Below are positions 8,216 to 16,498 of a DNA stretch of 64,000 nucleotides, piece by piece; the first letter of the stretch is position 1; every line of letters begins with the position of its first letter. The DNA is from Pelagibius litoralis (lineage in GTDB: Bacteria; Pseudomonadota; Alphaproteobacteria; Kiloniellales; Kiloniellaceae): the NCBI RefSeq assembly GCF_011683915.1, contig NZ_JAAQPH010000016.1, positions 83,474 through 147,473 of the forward strand, read 5' to 3'. The notes under the pieces were generated by a model. It did not search any database, was not told where the DNA came from, and saw nothing but the letters and a program-made list of their open reading frames with translations. Made by a program: the position numbers and the translations under genes.

Positions 8216-9154
8216 CTACTTCACAAGTCCGGCTTCTTTCAGAAGGCTGCCGTTCTGTTCGTACTGCCGGGCGAAGAACGCGGCGAACTCATCGCGCGGC
8301 ATATAACGCACCTGGCGCTTGGCCTTTTCCATGTTCCCGCGAAAGCTGGCAGAGTTCACCGCTTTCTCGCAGGCGTCGGAGAGCGTCGATACCACGGCGT
8401 CGGGCGTTCCCTTCGGCGCAAAGAAGCCGAACCACACGAAGGATTCTACCGGCTGCCCCAGTTCCGCCAGAGTCGGCACATCAGGGAACTCGGCCGAACG
8501 TTTGGAATCAAGGATCGCCAGAGGCCGCAGACCGAAACGCGCCTTGGCATCGCCGAACCAGACCGCCATATCGACGCGGCCGCCCAGCATCGACTTGGCG
8601 ACCTCGTTGATACCCTCGTGGGGAATGTAGGTGAATTTCACGCCATAGGCATTGGCCACCGCCGCCTGTGCGATATGCGGCAGCGAGCCCGGCGGCGGAC
8701 CGCCGGTCACCAGCTTGCCGGACTTCGCCTTGGCGATCAGATCGTCCACCGTTTTGACCGGCGAATCCTCCAGCACCGTCACGTACTGCGGACCTTGCGC
8801 CACCAAACAGATCGGCGCCCAACTGTCCCCGTTGTAACTGGTCCTACGCAGGTGCGGTTGGGTTGTGGTGGTGCCCACCGGCATGAAGCCGAGCTTGTAA
8901 CCGTCCGCTCTGGCCTGGGACAGCTGGGTCGCCCCGATGGTGCCGCCGGCGCCCGTCACATTGCTGACGACGATATCGGTTCCCAGGATTTTTTCCATCT
9001 CCGCGGCAAAGAAGCGGCCGGGAACATCCGTTCCGCCGCCCGCGCTGAAAGGAATCATCATCCCGATCGAGCGTTCCGGATACTCGGCCTGCGCGGCCCC
9101 GCCACCCAGCAAAACGGCCGCCGCCGCAATCCCCATTGCCCTTTTGAGCTTCAT
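8216..9154 (-). CDS. tctC: TTT periplasmic substrate-binding protein TctC
   Basis: 312 residues. The N-terminus is a cleavable signal peptide (basic start, Ala/Leu/Gly core, A-Q-A then E-Y-P), followed by Y-P-E-R-S-I-G-M-M-I-P-F-S-A-G-G-G-T-D, the conserved opening of the TctC/Bug family where the G-G-x-x-D loop contacts the ligand carboxylate. The second conserved loop, N-V-x-G-A-G-G-T-I-G, follows near residue 65. It delivers substrate to TctAB. A GGAGG ribosome site precedes the ATG. As the first gene of the operon it is transcribed from the divergent region carrying the 9186-9205 palindrome. Confidence 0.95.
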   Translation of the reverse strand: MKLKRAMGIAAAAVLLGGGAAQAEYPERSIGMMIPFSAGGGTDVPGRFFAAEMEKILGTDIVVSNVTGAGGTIGATQLSQARADGYKLGFMPVGTTTTQPHLRRTSYNGDSWAPICLVAQGPQYVTVLEDSPVKTVDDLIAKAKSGKLVTGGPPPGSLPHIAQAAVANAYGVKFTYIPHEGINEVAKSMLGGRVDMAVWFGDAKARFGLRPLAILDSKRSAEFPDVPTLAELGQPVESFVWFGFFAPKGTPDAVVSTLSDACEKAVNSASFRGNMEKAKRQVRYMPRDEFAAFFARQYEQNGSLLKEAGLVK

Positions 9155-9185
9155 GATTTCCTCCCGGTTTTATTAGGCTTGATTG

Positions 9186-9205
9186 ATATGCATTCGAATG
9201 CATAT
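9186..9205. promoter_or_regulatory. 20-bp perfect palindrome, candidate LacI-type operator
   Basis: Each half reads ATATGCATTC, meeting its complement at a central CG. The dyad lies in the 159-base region between the divergent tctC and MetE-like genes, 31 bases from the tctC start. LacI-family operators are typically 16-20 bp palindromes with a central CG, and a LacI gene is the fourth gene of this operon. The inference is that one site controls both divergent units. It is the only long perfect dyad seen in this intergenic region. Confidence 0.65.
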
Positions 9206-9313
9206 TCTCGAACTTGTCAATCCGAGTGCGAAATCGCAGGCTGCTGCAGTAGGCCCGATGCGCCCAATATTGCAGCCCGGCTTTATCGTCCATCCTTGCC
9301 GCAAGGAATCCCC

Positions 9314-10441
9314 ATGTCGAAATTCCTCACCACCCACGTCGGCAGCCTGCCCCGGCCGGATGCCGTCTGCGATGTCCTGCAAGCGCGTGAAGAGGCCGGC
9401 AGCCCGCCGGATAATTTTGAGGCGGTGGTTGCCGGCGAAGTGAACGCCATCGTTGCGCGCCAGGTGGAGATCGGCATCGACTTCGTGTCCGACGGCGAGT
9501 TCTCCAAGATCGGCTACGCGAACTATGTGAAAGACCGCCTCACTGGATTTTCCGGCGACAGCCCGCGCATCCCCGGCGCCGACCTGGACGACTTTCCCGG
9601 CTTCCTGAAGATGCTGGCCCGCTGGCGCGAAGGCGCCCTACCGCGCCCGACGCCCTGCTGCACCGGCCCCATCGCGGTGAAGGACCAGGACCAACTGGCG
9701 GCGGACACGACCCGCCTCAGGGCCGCTGTCGATGCGGCGGGTGCCCGCGGCGGCTTCATCAACGCCGCCTCGCCCGGGGTCATTGCCCTGTTTCAGGCCA
9801 ACGAGTACTACCCGGACCGGACCGCCTACCTGGAGGCTCTGGCCGAAGCCATGAAGGCGGAGTACCGCGCCATCGTCGAGGCCGGTTTCTTCCTGCAGAT
9901 CGACTCTCCCGATCTCGGCATGGGACGTCACACGACCTTCAAACACGATGACGAAGCGACCTTCCTGAAGAGCGCCCGGGAACAGGTCGAGGTGCTGAAC
10001 ACCGCTCTCGACGGCCTGCCCGCCGAACGTCTGCGCATCCACATCTGCTGGGGCAACTACGAAGGCCCGCACACCCGCGACATCGGCCTGGAGAAGATTC
10101 TGCCCGTGCTGCTGAAGGCCAGGCCCTCGACCATTCTTTTCGAGGCGGCCAATCCGCGCCACGCCCACGAATGGCGTGTTTTTCAGGACATCGATCTGCC
10201 GGATGACAAAATCCTGGTGCCCGGTGTGATCGATTCAACCTCGAACTATGTCGAGCACCCGGAGCTGGTGGCGGAACGCCTGGCGAAGTTCGCCGATATC
10301 GTCGGACCCGAAAGGGTGATGGCCGGTTCGGACTGCGGCTTCGGGACCTTTGCCGGTGACGGCCTGGTCGACGCCGACGTCTGCTTTGCCAAACTCGCCG
10401 CCCTGGTCGAGGGCGCGAAGCTGGCACGCGAGCGGGCGTAA
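9314..10441 (+). CDS. Cobalamin-independent methionine synthase (MetE C-terminal domain)-like protein
   Basis: 375 residues from the ATG at 9314, chosen for the AAGGA site 8 bases upstream; the frame is open further back without support. It is a stand-alone MetE catalytic-domain barrel: T-T-H-V-G-S-L-P-R-P at the N-terminus, D-G-E-F-S-K near 57, and the zinc set H-x-C (about 241-243), Glu (about 276) and Cys (about 341, in A-G-S-D-C-G-F-G). Short relatives lack the N-terminal folate domain and transfer methyl groups from varied donors, or act in catabolic demethylation. Here it faces a sulfatase/TTT operon and leads hydrolase and cupin genes, so a catabolic role is likelier than methionine synthesis. 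Confidence 0.85.
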   Translation: MSKFLTTHVGSLPRPDAVCDVLQAREEAGSPPDNFEAVVAGEVNAIVARQVEIGIDFVSDGEFSKIGYANYVKDRLTGFSGDSPRIPGADLDDFPGFLKMLARWREGALPRPTPCCTGPIAVKDQDQLAADTTRLRAAVDAAGARGGFINAASPGVIALFQANEYYPDRTAYLEALAEAMKAEYRAIVEAGFFLQIDSPDLGMGRHTTFKHDDEATFLKSAREQVEVLNTALDGLPAERLRIHICWGNYEGPHTRDIGLEKILPVLLKARPSTILFEAANPRHAHEWRVFQDIDLPDDKILVPGVIDSTSNYVEHPELVAERLAKFADIVGPERVMAGSDCGFGTFAGDGLVDADVCFAKLAALVEGAKLARERA

Positions 10442-10446
10442 GAGCC

Positions 10447-11196
10447 GTGGCGCGGTTCCTGCTTCTACACGGTGCCTGGCACGGCGGTTGGTGCTGGTCC
10501 GCGGTTGCCGAACGGCTGAGCCGCGCCGGCCACAGCGTGTCGGCGCCGGACCTGCCGGGACTCGGCGCCGATGCCGGCAACCTGACACCGGACATCGGCC
10601 TGGAGACTCACCTTGCCTTCGCCCTCACCGAGCTCGACCGTCTGGGCGGCGCCATTCTTTGCGGGCATTCCTATGGCGGCATGCCGGCGCGGGGCCTGGT
10701 CGACCGGCGGCCGGATCTGATCGAGGGGTTGATGCTGATCGAAGCGCTCTGGCCCGGCGACGGCGAAGCGGCGTTCGATCTTGTTCCCAAGGCTTTCCAG
10801 GATCTGTTTCGCGGGCGCGCCGAGGCCGAAGGCGAGGGCTGGCGCATGCCGCCGCCCGATGTGGCGCAGTTCGCCATCGCCGACGCGGCGCTTGCTGCCG
10901 ACATCGCCGCGCGCCTGACCGACCATCCGCTGAAAACCTTCGAAGACCCGCTGCGGCTCTCCGGCCCGGCGCGGCTGCCCGGGCCCCGCAGTTTCGTCAT
11001 CGCCGCGGACCGCGACCCGCAACCCTATGCCGCCACCGCAGCGGCCCTGTCCCAACAGGGCTGGACGATCAAGCACCACCCCGGCGGCCACGAGATGATG
11101 ATGACGCAGCCGGGTCTTGTTGCCGAAGCCCTGCTGGAAGTCGCCGCAGACAGCATGTCAGACACAGAGAGGAAGACCGATGCGCAAAGAGCTTGA
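10447..11196 (+). CDS. Alpha/beta hydrolase
   Basis: 249 residues with a GTG start 5 bases after the previous stop. L-L-L-H-G-A-W-H-G-G-W-C-W at the N-terminus is the oxyanion-hole region, G-H-S-Y-G-G (about 75-80) is the nucleophile elbow with Ser77, and the late H-x-G-G-H-E-M segment near 217 supplies the catalytic His. The fold resembles the methyl esterase/hydroxynitrile lyase-like and EstC/PnbE-type hydrolases. It probably hydrolyses an ester or related bond in the pathway served by the divergent TTT operon. The last 17 bases overlap the cupin gene, which implies coupled translation. Confidence 0.87.
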   Translation: MARFLLLHGAWHGGWCWSAVAERLSRAGHSVSAPDLPGLGADAGNLTPDIGLETHLAFALTELDRLGGAILCGHSYGGMPARGLVDRRPDLIEGLMLIEALWPGDGEAAFDLVPKAFQDLFRGRAEAEGEGWRMPPPDVAQFAIADAALAADIAARLTDHPLKTFEDPLRLSGPARLPGPRSFVIAADRDPQPYAATAAALSQQGWTIKHHPGGHEMMMTQPGLVAEALLEVAADSMSDTERKTDAQRA

Positions 11197-11725
11197 TATT
11201 CATTTCGACGAGGAGAGCGCTGCCTGGTTCGGCAAATCGGCCCCGATCGACCGGAGCGAAATGGAAAAGCGTGTCTGGCGGTTCCGCGACCTCACACCCT
11301 CGCCCCGGGCTTTCCTGGATTGCACCCTGCCCGGCCATGTCCGCACGCTCTACAGCGCGCTGGGCCATGGCTCCGATGAAGAACAGCTTGAAGGAACCGC
11401 CGTCGAGCAGGCGGAGAACTATCATATCGACTTCGTGAAAGCCGCACCGCAGAACGGCGCGGCCCTGCACAGCCACGGCTCCGAAGAGACCTTCGTCGCC
11501 CTCACCGGCAAGTGGGAGATTTTCTGGGGCGACGACGGAAAGAGCGGCAGCACGGTGCTGGCGCCCTTCGACGGCATTGTGGTTCCCGGCGGCGTCCTGC
11601 GCGGCTTCCGCAACATCGCCGACGAGGAGGCAACCCTGATGGCGATCCTCGGCGCCCGCAACGCCGGCCACTGCATCTGGGCCGAAAGCCTGCAACCGGC
11701 CTTCGCCAAGCAGGCTGCGGAGTAG
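11180..11725 (+). CDS. Cupin-domain protein
   Basis: 181 residues from the ATG at 11180, behind a GAGAGGAAG ribosome site inside the end of the hydrolase gene. The C-terminal half contains a cupin barrel: H-S-H-G-S-E-E-T-F-V-A-L-T-G near 93-106 (motif 1 with two His and a Glu as metal ligands) and P-G-G-V-L-R-G-F-R-N near 133-142 (motif 2, where the usual His is replaced). A roughly 90-residue N-terminal extension carries many acidic and aromatic residues. Possible roles are a dioxygenase, an isomerase or a ligand-binding cupin. It is the third gene of the MetE-like/hydrolase/cupin unit. Confidence 0.8.
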   Translation: MRKELDIHFDEESAAWFGKSAPIDRSEMEKRVWRFRDLTPSPRAFLDCTLPGHVRTLYSALGHGSDEEQLEGTAVEQAENYHIDFVKAAPQNGAALHSHGSEETFVALTGKWEIFWGDDGKSGSTVLAPFDGIVVPGGVLRGFRNIADEEATLMAILGARNAGHCIWAESLQPAFAKQAAE

Positions 11726-11871
11726 CGCCGACGCACGCCCTTACCGCTCTCTCCAAGTAACCCGGAAAAGTCATCTTTGTTACACCTTTAGCCCAAAACC
11801 GGCCGCGGTATTACCTTGACGCATTCAGGCCCAACCGCCAGATAGGGGGAAATGCAGAAAGGACTTCCATC

Positions 11872-12192
11872 ATGTTCCGATCTCGATTTGTCAAAGCCAC
11901 CTGTGTCGCCGCCGGAATCGCCGTTCTCTCAGCCGCGCCGGCATGGGCGGATGATCCTAGCGCCGAGTCTTCCGAAGCGAAGCCTGCCGGCGGTTTGGTC
12001 GAGCAGGTCCAAGAGGATGCCGAGAAGTTGGGAGACAAGGCCGCCGAGGTTGGCGAGAGCACCGGAGAGGCCGCAGAGGAGACCGCCGACAGCGTTGCTG
12101 AAGGTGCCGAAGACGCCTTCAGCTGGACAAAGCGACAAGCCAAAGACGCCTATGAATGGTCAAAAAAGCAGGTCGAAAAAGTCACCCAGTAA
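11872..12192 (+). CDS. Small secreted Ala/Glu-rich helical protein
   Basis: 106 residues with an AAGGA ribosome site. The first 25 residues form a Sec signal peptide ending A-W-A before D-D-P. The mature part is very low in hydrophobic residues and rich in Glu, Ala, Asp and Lys, with heptad-like repeats (E-D-A-E-K-L-G-D-K-A-A-E-V-G-E-S) suggesting an amphipathic helix, similar in composition to LEA-like or YtxH-type stress proteins. It ends in a basic segment. It stands alone between the cupin gene and tRNA-Phe. No enzymatic motif is visible. A periplasmic stress or envelope-spacing role is only a guess. Confidence 0.7.
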   Translation: MFRSRFVKATCVAAGIAVLSAAPAWADDPSAESSEAKPAGGLVEQVQEDAEKLGDKAAEVGESTGEAAEETADSVAEGAEDAFSWTKRQAKDAYEWSKKQVEKVTQ

Positions 12193-12235
12193 GGGAGACC
12201 GCGCAGACGGCTCTATCGATTTCAAGGGGAAGAAA

Positions 12236-12311
12236 TGGTGCCCAGGGGCGGATTCGAACCACCGACACCATGATTTTCAGTCATGTGCTCTACCAACTGA
12301 GCTACCTGGGC
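12236..12311 (-). tRNA. tRNA-Phe (GAA)
   Basis: 76 bases on the minus strand. The acceptor GCCCAGG pairs with CCTGGGC, followed by discriminator A and an encoded CCA. T8/A9, the D-loop GTTGGTAGA, an anticodon loop CTGAAAA with GAA, and the T-loop TTCGAAT are all present. All four stems close. Confidence 0.97.
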
Positions 12312-12487
12312 ACTGAAACGTTGGTATGGGGGCACGAACACTGCGGCCGGACGGCCCGGGGCGCCCCCTGACGCTGCAGAACAGCGACGCAGGCTTATAG
12401 GCCCTGAACCCGGCTCTGTCCAGCCCCCTCACCCAAGAATCCGGTCCTCAATCCCGCCAGGAATTCGGCGGCTTTTTGGGGGTCTGT

Positions 12488-13468
12488 TCAGGGGGCCAGC
12501 GTCAGACGCAGGGTCAACAGCTGTTCGTCGCGCAAAACCGTGATTTCCACGACCTCGCCGGGCCGTTTCATCTGGATGGCGCTGGTCGCCTCGGCCAGCT
12601 TGCGCACCGGCCGGCCGTCCACGGCGGTCACCAGATCGCCGACCTTCAGCCCCGCCGCCGCCCCGGCCCCGCCGGGCTGGACGCCCCAGAGGCGCAGGCC
12701 CGTCCAGCGTTCCCGTTCCTCCGGCTCCAGGGCGGCCATGCCCAGGCCCAGCTTGCCGCGCCGCACCTCGCCATAGGCAATCAGGTCTTCCACCACGCGG
12801 CGCACCAGGGGGGCGGAAGCGGCGAAATTGACGCCGATGTTGGCATCGCTGTCCTTGGTGAAGATCGCCGAAAGCAACCCGACCAGCCGCCCCTGGGGGT
12901 CGACCAGCGCGCCCCCGGACGCGCCCGGGTTCATCGCCGCATCGGTCTGAATGAAATCCTCTATCGGGTTGAAACCGGTTCCCGCCCGGTGCACCGCCGA
13001 CACCACCCCGCAGGTGACCGACAGATCGAGGCCGAACTGATTGCCCACCGCACAGACCGGGCTGGCCAGCGCCGGCTCCGGCCCGTAGGGCAGCGGCGGT
13101 AGATCCGCGGCGATCTTCAGCAGGGCCAGGTCGCTGGCCGGGTCGCGGCCGACAAGCTCGGCCGGCAGTTCGCGCCCGTCGGGCAGCCTTACTTTGATCG
13201 AAAGGGCGCGCGCGACGACATGGTTGGCGGTGACCAGATAGCCGCCCGAGGCGATGGCGACGGCGGTTCCTTCCGGCGCTACGCCGGGCGGCAGCTGCGG
13301 CTGGCCGCCTTGCGGGTGGCCGGGCCAGAGCGGCAGCACGGATACGATGGAATTCAGAACCACGGGCTCGAAGTTCGCCGCCGCAACCGGGTGAGACGGC
13401 AGCGCTGCCAAGGCCCAGCCGAGCACAAGCGACAGCACCAGAAGGCCCGGCCGGGTGCGCGCGGCCAT
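12488..13468 (-). CDS. HtrA/DegS-like trypsin-type serine protease with one PDZ domain
   Basis: 326 residues. An N-terminal hydrophobic signal (about 8-30) implies periplasmic location. The protease domain shows the triad His83 (T-A-N-H-V), Asp113 (A-S-D-L-A-L-L) and Ser184 in N-P-G-A-S-G-G-A, where Ala replaces the usual Asn of GNSGG. A single PDZ domain (about 230-320) contains the ligand loop around L-G-L-G-M and V-G-D-L-V-T-A-V-D-G. This arrangement matches DegS/HtrA-type quality-control or signalling proteases. It is the last gene of the murA-to-yacG block, 3 bases after yacG, and ends before tRNA-Phe. Confidence 0.92.
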   Translation of the reverse strand: MAARTRPGLLVLSLVLGWALAALPSHPVAAANFEPVVLNSIVSVLPLWPGHPQGGQPQLPPGVAPEGTAVAIASGGYLVTANHVVARALSIKVRLPDGRELPAELVGRDPASDLALLKIAADLPPLPYGPEPALASPVCAVGNQFGLDLSVTCGVVSAVHRAGTGFNPIEDFIQTDAAMNPGASGGALVDPQGRLVGLLSAIFTKDSDANIGVNFAASAPLVRRVVEDLIAYGEVRRGKLGLGMAALEPEERERWTGLRLWGVQPGGAGAAAGLKVGDLVTAVDGRPVRKLAEATSAIQMKRPGEVVEITVLRDEQLLTLRLTLAP

Positions 13469-13471
13469 GGC

Positions 13472-13708
13472 TCAGCGCTCCTCTTCGCCCGGCTCCGGCA
13501 CGAACTCGCCGTCAGGCGCTTCATCGGTCGGAATGCTGTAGTTGCCCTTCAGCCAGCGCCCAAGGTCGACATCCGCACAGCGCTTGGAGCAGAAGGGCTG
13601 GTAACGATGCACCGTGGCGGCGGAACAGATCGGGCAGCGCCGCCGGGCGCCATCCTTACGCGGCAGGGGCACGACGCGGGCATCGCTGTCGCTGCTGTCA
13701 TCATCCAT
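13472..13708 (-). CDS. yacG: YacG, zinc-binding DNA gyrase inhibitor
   Basis: 78 residues. C-P-I-C followed by F-C-S-x-R-C gives the four zinc cysteines of YacG, and D-V-D-L-G-R-W-L follows as expected. YacG binds GyrB and inhibits gyrase supercoiling in E. coli. The acidic C-terminal tail is usual in the family. Its place after the RNase G gene is conserved in alphaproteobacteria. Confidence 0.95.
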   Translation of the reverse strand: MDDDSSDSDARVVPLPRKDGARRRCPICSAATVHRYQPFCSKRCADVDLGRWLKGNYSIPTDEAPDGEFVPEPGEEER

Positions 13709-13734
13709 GCTTGGCCTCTCCAGATCTCCCAGAA

Positions 13735-14937
13735 TCAGCTTAGCACGAGGTCATAGCTTTCGACCAAGGGATCGGCAACGACGCTTACCGGACCGCCGAG
13801 GCGCTGCTCAACGGCGGCCAGCGCCGCCGGCAGGCTGGTCCCCGCCGCCCCTTCAACACCCTGGCCGCCTTTCAAAGCCGCCGCCACCGACGGCGAGACC
13901 CGCAGGGTCATGCTGGAGACCGGCCTGCCCCTTGCATCGGCGCCAAGCCGGCGCAAGGCCTCGTAGGCCAGGGTCTCCGGTGTTTTTTCCCAGCCCCTGG
14001 CGCCGAGCCCGCAGGGACGGCAGAGCACCTCATGCAGCGGCAGCCGCCCACGGCGGCGCGTCATCTCCAACAGCCCTGAGGGCGAGAGACCGAAGACCTG
14101 GCAGGGTTCCGGATCGCCGGAGACGGCCTCGCGCAGGGCCGCCGCAACCGCCTTGCGCTCTTCCGGACTCCGCATCGCCAGAAAGTCCACCACGATAAGA
14201 CCGGACAGCGCCCGCAGGCGCAGTTGCCGCGCGATCTCCGGCACTGCGGCCAGGTTGACCTCCCGCGCCTGGGCGGCGGCGCCACCGCGCCCATCATGAC
14301 GGCCGGCGTTCACATCGACGGCGGTCAAGGTCCGGACCGGCTCAATCAGCAGGGAGGCGCCGCCCGGGCAGTCGGCGTGCGGCTGCAGCAGTTCCTCAAT
14401 CTGCTCTTCAAGCTCGAAAGCTTCGAACAGCGGGGTCGCAGCGGCATGCAGCGTGAAGCCGGCGGCATCGCCCGCCCGGGCCTTTAAACGATTGAGCAGT
14501 GCGACGTCGTCGGCAATCACTTCGCCCAGGTCGGCACTGCGAAGCAGGTCTACCAGAGGGCCCATGGTATCGGCCAGACGGGCCGGTGCCTTCTGCCCGG
14601 CGACCAACTCGGCTGCGCCCGCGCCGACCTTGGCGCTCACCCTTGCGCCCTTGCCGCCGGCCGGCGCCCGCAACACCTTGACCGGCAGGGCCGTACCCTC
14701 GGTCGGCACCGGACCGGCCATCTCCCGCTTCGGCAGCAGGCCGGGACGCGCCAGACCAAGATCGACGAAAGCGCCCTCCAGCCCCTTGTCGAAACGCTGA
14801 ACGCGGGCCAGGAAAAGATCCCCGGCCTGGGGTGGCGCGCCATCGCGCAAAACCAGCAAGTCCTCAAGCACGTCGTCGCGCAGAACAGCCGCACGGATCT
14901 CGCCGGGCAGGGCTGAGACGATCAGTTCGGCCGTCAT
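13735..14937 (-). CDS. rng: Ribonuclease E/G family endonuclease (RNase G-like)
   Basis: 400 residues, shorter than E. coli RNase G (about 489). The S1 domain is at the N-terminus (A-G-D-L-F-L-A-R-V to F-V-D-L-G). The catalytic DNase I-like subdomain has T-A-V-D-V-N-A-G and G-L-I-V-V-D-F with the magnesium-binding Asp residues. A C-R-P-C-G zinc-link sequence near 305 allows dimer bridging by Cys/Zn. It processes 5'-monophosphorylated RNA, including rRNA precursors. The short length reflects compact linkers, not a visible frameshift. It sits 7 bases after maf and before yacG. Confidence 0.92.
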   Translation of the reverse strand: MTAELIVSALPGEIRAAVLRDDVLEDLLVLRDGAPPQAGDLFLARVQRFDKGLEGAFVDLGLARPGLLPKREMAGPVPTEGTALPVKVLRAPAGGKGARVSAKVGAGAAELVAGQKAPARLADTMGPLVDLLRSADLGEVIADDVALLNRLKARAGDAAGFTLHAAATPLFEAFELEEQIEELLQPHADCPGGASLLIEPVRTLTAVDVNAGRHDGRGGAAAQAREVNLAAVPEIARQLRLRALSGLIVVDFLAMRSPEERKAVAAALREAVSGDPEPCQVFGLSPSGLLEMTRRRGRLPLHEVLCRPCGLGARGWEKTPETLAYEALRRLGADARGRPVSSMTLRVSPSVAAALKGGQGVEGAAGTSLPAALAAVEQRLGGPVSVVADPLVESYDLVLS

Positions 14938-14944
14938 CGCGAAA

Positions 14945-15574
14945 TCAGGTCCTGTAGCCCAGGCCGGTCAGCAGGTTGCGCGTTTCCACCAGCGGCAGGC
15001 CGACCACGTTCGGATAGGACCCGATGATCCGGGGAATGAAAGCCGCCGCCCGGCCCTGGATGGCATAGCCGCCGGCCTTGCCGCGCCATTCGCCCCCGGC
15101 CAGGTAGTCTTCGATCTCGGCCTCGCAAAGGCGTTTGAACACCACCGCGGTAGTCACCAGGACATCCGCCCGGCGACCGTCCGGCGCCTGCACCACAACC
15201 GCGCCCAGCACCCGGTGCCGCCGCCCGGACAGCAGGGTAAGACAGGCCCGCGCCGCGGCTTCGTCTTCCGGTTTCGGCAGGATGCGCCGGCCCACCGCCA
15301 CCACCGTATCGGCGGCCAGCACAAAGGCCCCGCCATGACGCGCCACCACGGCATCGGCCTTGGCGGCGGCAATCCGTTTGGCATAGGCCGGCGGCAGTTC
15401 GCGCTTCCTCGGCGTTTCGTCGATATCGGCCGGGTCGATATCCGCCGGCGTCATACCGATCTGCTGCAACAGCTGCAAACGCCGCGGCGAGGCCGAGGCC
15501 AGCACCAAGGGTGCCGGATTCGCAGCCGCTGCGGGATCAGACGAAGCAGGTTCCTTGCTTTGCGGGACGGCCAT
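14945..15574 (-). CDS. maf: Maf-family nucleoside triphosphate pyrophosphatase
   Basis: 209 residues including an N-terminal Ala/Pro-rich lead of about 20. L-A-S-A-S-P-R-R-L-Q-L-L (about 25-36) is the Maf phosphate-binding signature, D-T-V-V-A-V-G (about 88-94) holds the catalytic Asp, and Y-x-x-x-G-E-W-R-G-K-A-G-G-Y-A-I-Q-G follows later. Maf proteins hydrolyse non-canonical or pyrimidine NTPs to monophosphates. It is 15 bases after infA and 7 before the RNase G gene, the standard alphaproteobacterial order. Confidence 0.95.
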   Translation of the reverse strand: MAVPQSKEPASSDPAAAANPAPLVLASASPRRLQLLQQIGMTPADIDPADIDETPRKRELPPAYAKRIAAAKADAVVARHGGAFVLAADTVVAVGRRILPKPEDEAAARACLTLLSGRRHRVLGAVVVQAPDGRRADVLVTTAVVFKRLCEAEIEDYLAGGEWRGKAGGYAIQGRAAAFIPRIIGSYPNVVGLPLVETRNLLTGLGYRT

Positions 15575-15589
15575 GATCCGGCCCGTGCT

Positions 15590-15808
15590 TTACTTGAAGC
15601 GGAAAGTGATGCGGCCCTTGCTCAGATCATAGGGCGTCATTTCCACGTTCACGCGGTCGCCCGCCAGAACGCGGATACGGTGCTTGCGCATCTTGCCGGC
15701 CGTGTGGGCCAGCACTTCATGGTCGTTGTCCAGCTTCACGCGAAACATCGCGTTGGGCAAAAGCTCAACCACGGTACCCTGGAACTCTAGGAGGTCTTCC
15801 TTGGCCAT
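15590..15808 (-). CDS. infA: Translation initiation factor IF-1
   Basis: 72 residues, the full and usual length. [13 protein letters not shown] and the OB-fold sequence through [13 protein letters not shown] to the Arg/Lys-rich end identify it without doubt. A GAAGGA ribosome site precedes the ATG. The 240 bases upstream hold no gene and probably contain its promoter, so infA-maf-rng-yacG-protease may be one transcript. Confidence 0.99.
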   Translation of the reverse strand: MAKEDLLEFQGTVVELLPNAMFRVKLDNDHEVLAHTAGKMRKHRIRVLAGDRVNVEMTPYDLSKGRITFRFK

Positions 15809-16048
15809 CAGTCCTTCGATCTTGGTAGTTTCTGCCGAAGCGGTCTAGGCCCCGGCCCCGATCATCTCTGTTATCCCCGACCTCTCACCCCGGGAAAGCG
15901 CCGCGGATCATACCGAAAAGCTCCGCGAAGAACAAACGCCCCGATCAGGGCCCTAAAACCAGCTGAAATCGGCGGAAAACCGGCGTTTCCCCTAAGATGT
16001 TTTCGACTGACGTCGAAGCGGGCCGGTGCCGTCTAAACCGAAAGGAGT

Positions 16049-16492
16049 CTAGCGATCGGGTTTGAGGTCCAGGGTGAAGCGCTGCTCGATGCGCTTGCGC
16101 AGCTGATCGCGCACGGCACGATAAGCCTGCAGCCGGGTTTCGCGACTCCCCTCGATGATGCTGGGATCGAAAGTGTTCCAGAACTCCACGTCGCAGGCCA
16201 TGGTGCGGGTCAGTTCGACGGCCTGGTGCTGGGCCTCCGGCGAGAGCGAGATGATCAGGTCGTAGGAGGTGTCTTCCAGGTCGTCGAAGGACTTGGCGCG
16301 GTGCTTCGACATGTCGATACCCAGTTCGTCCATCACCTCGAGAACAAAGCCGTCGATCTCCTGCGGCCGCACACCGACGGAATCGACGTAGATACGATGG
16401 CCCAGCAGGTGTTTCAGCAGCGCCTCACCCATGGGCGATCGCACCGCGTTGTGGCTGCAGGCGAAGAGAACGGCTTCGGGGAGATCGCCCAT
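16049..16492 (-). CDS. Low-molecular-weight protein tyrosine phosphatase / ArsC-like
   Basis: 147 residues. The phosphate loop C-S-H-N-A-V-R-S starts at Cys12, giving the C-x5-R signature of LMW phosphatases and thioredoxin-coupled arsenate reductases. The later acidic general-acid loop of classical LMW-PTPs (D-P) is represented by W-N-T-F-D-P near 108-113. It lacks the paired C-terminal cysteines of arsenate reductases, so a phosphatase is favoured. It lies 6 bases after the UPF0262 gene in the conserved his/infA block. Confidence 0.85.
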   Translation of the reverse strand: MGDLPEAVLFACSHNAVRSPMGEALLKHLLGHRIYVDSVGVRPQEIDGFVLEVMDELGIDMSKHRAKSFDDLEDTSYDLIISLSPEAQHQAVELTRTMACDVEFWNTFDPSIIEGSRETRLQAYRAVRDQLRKRIEQRFTLDLKPDR

Positions 16493-16498
16493 TCGGGC

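Noticed and set aside
16049..16492. Arsenate reductase ArsC
   Set aside because: The paired C-terminal cysteines are absent and the gene lies in the his/infA block with no ars genes.
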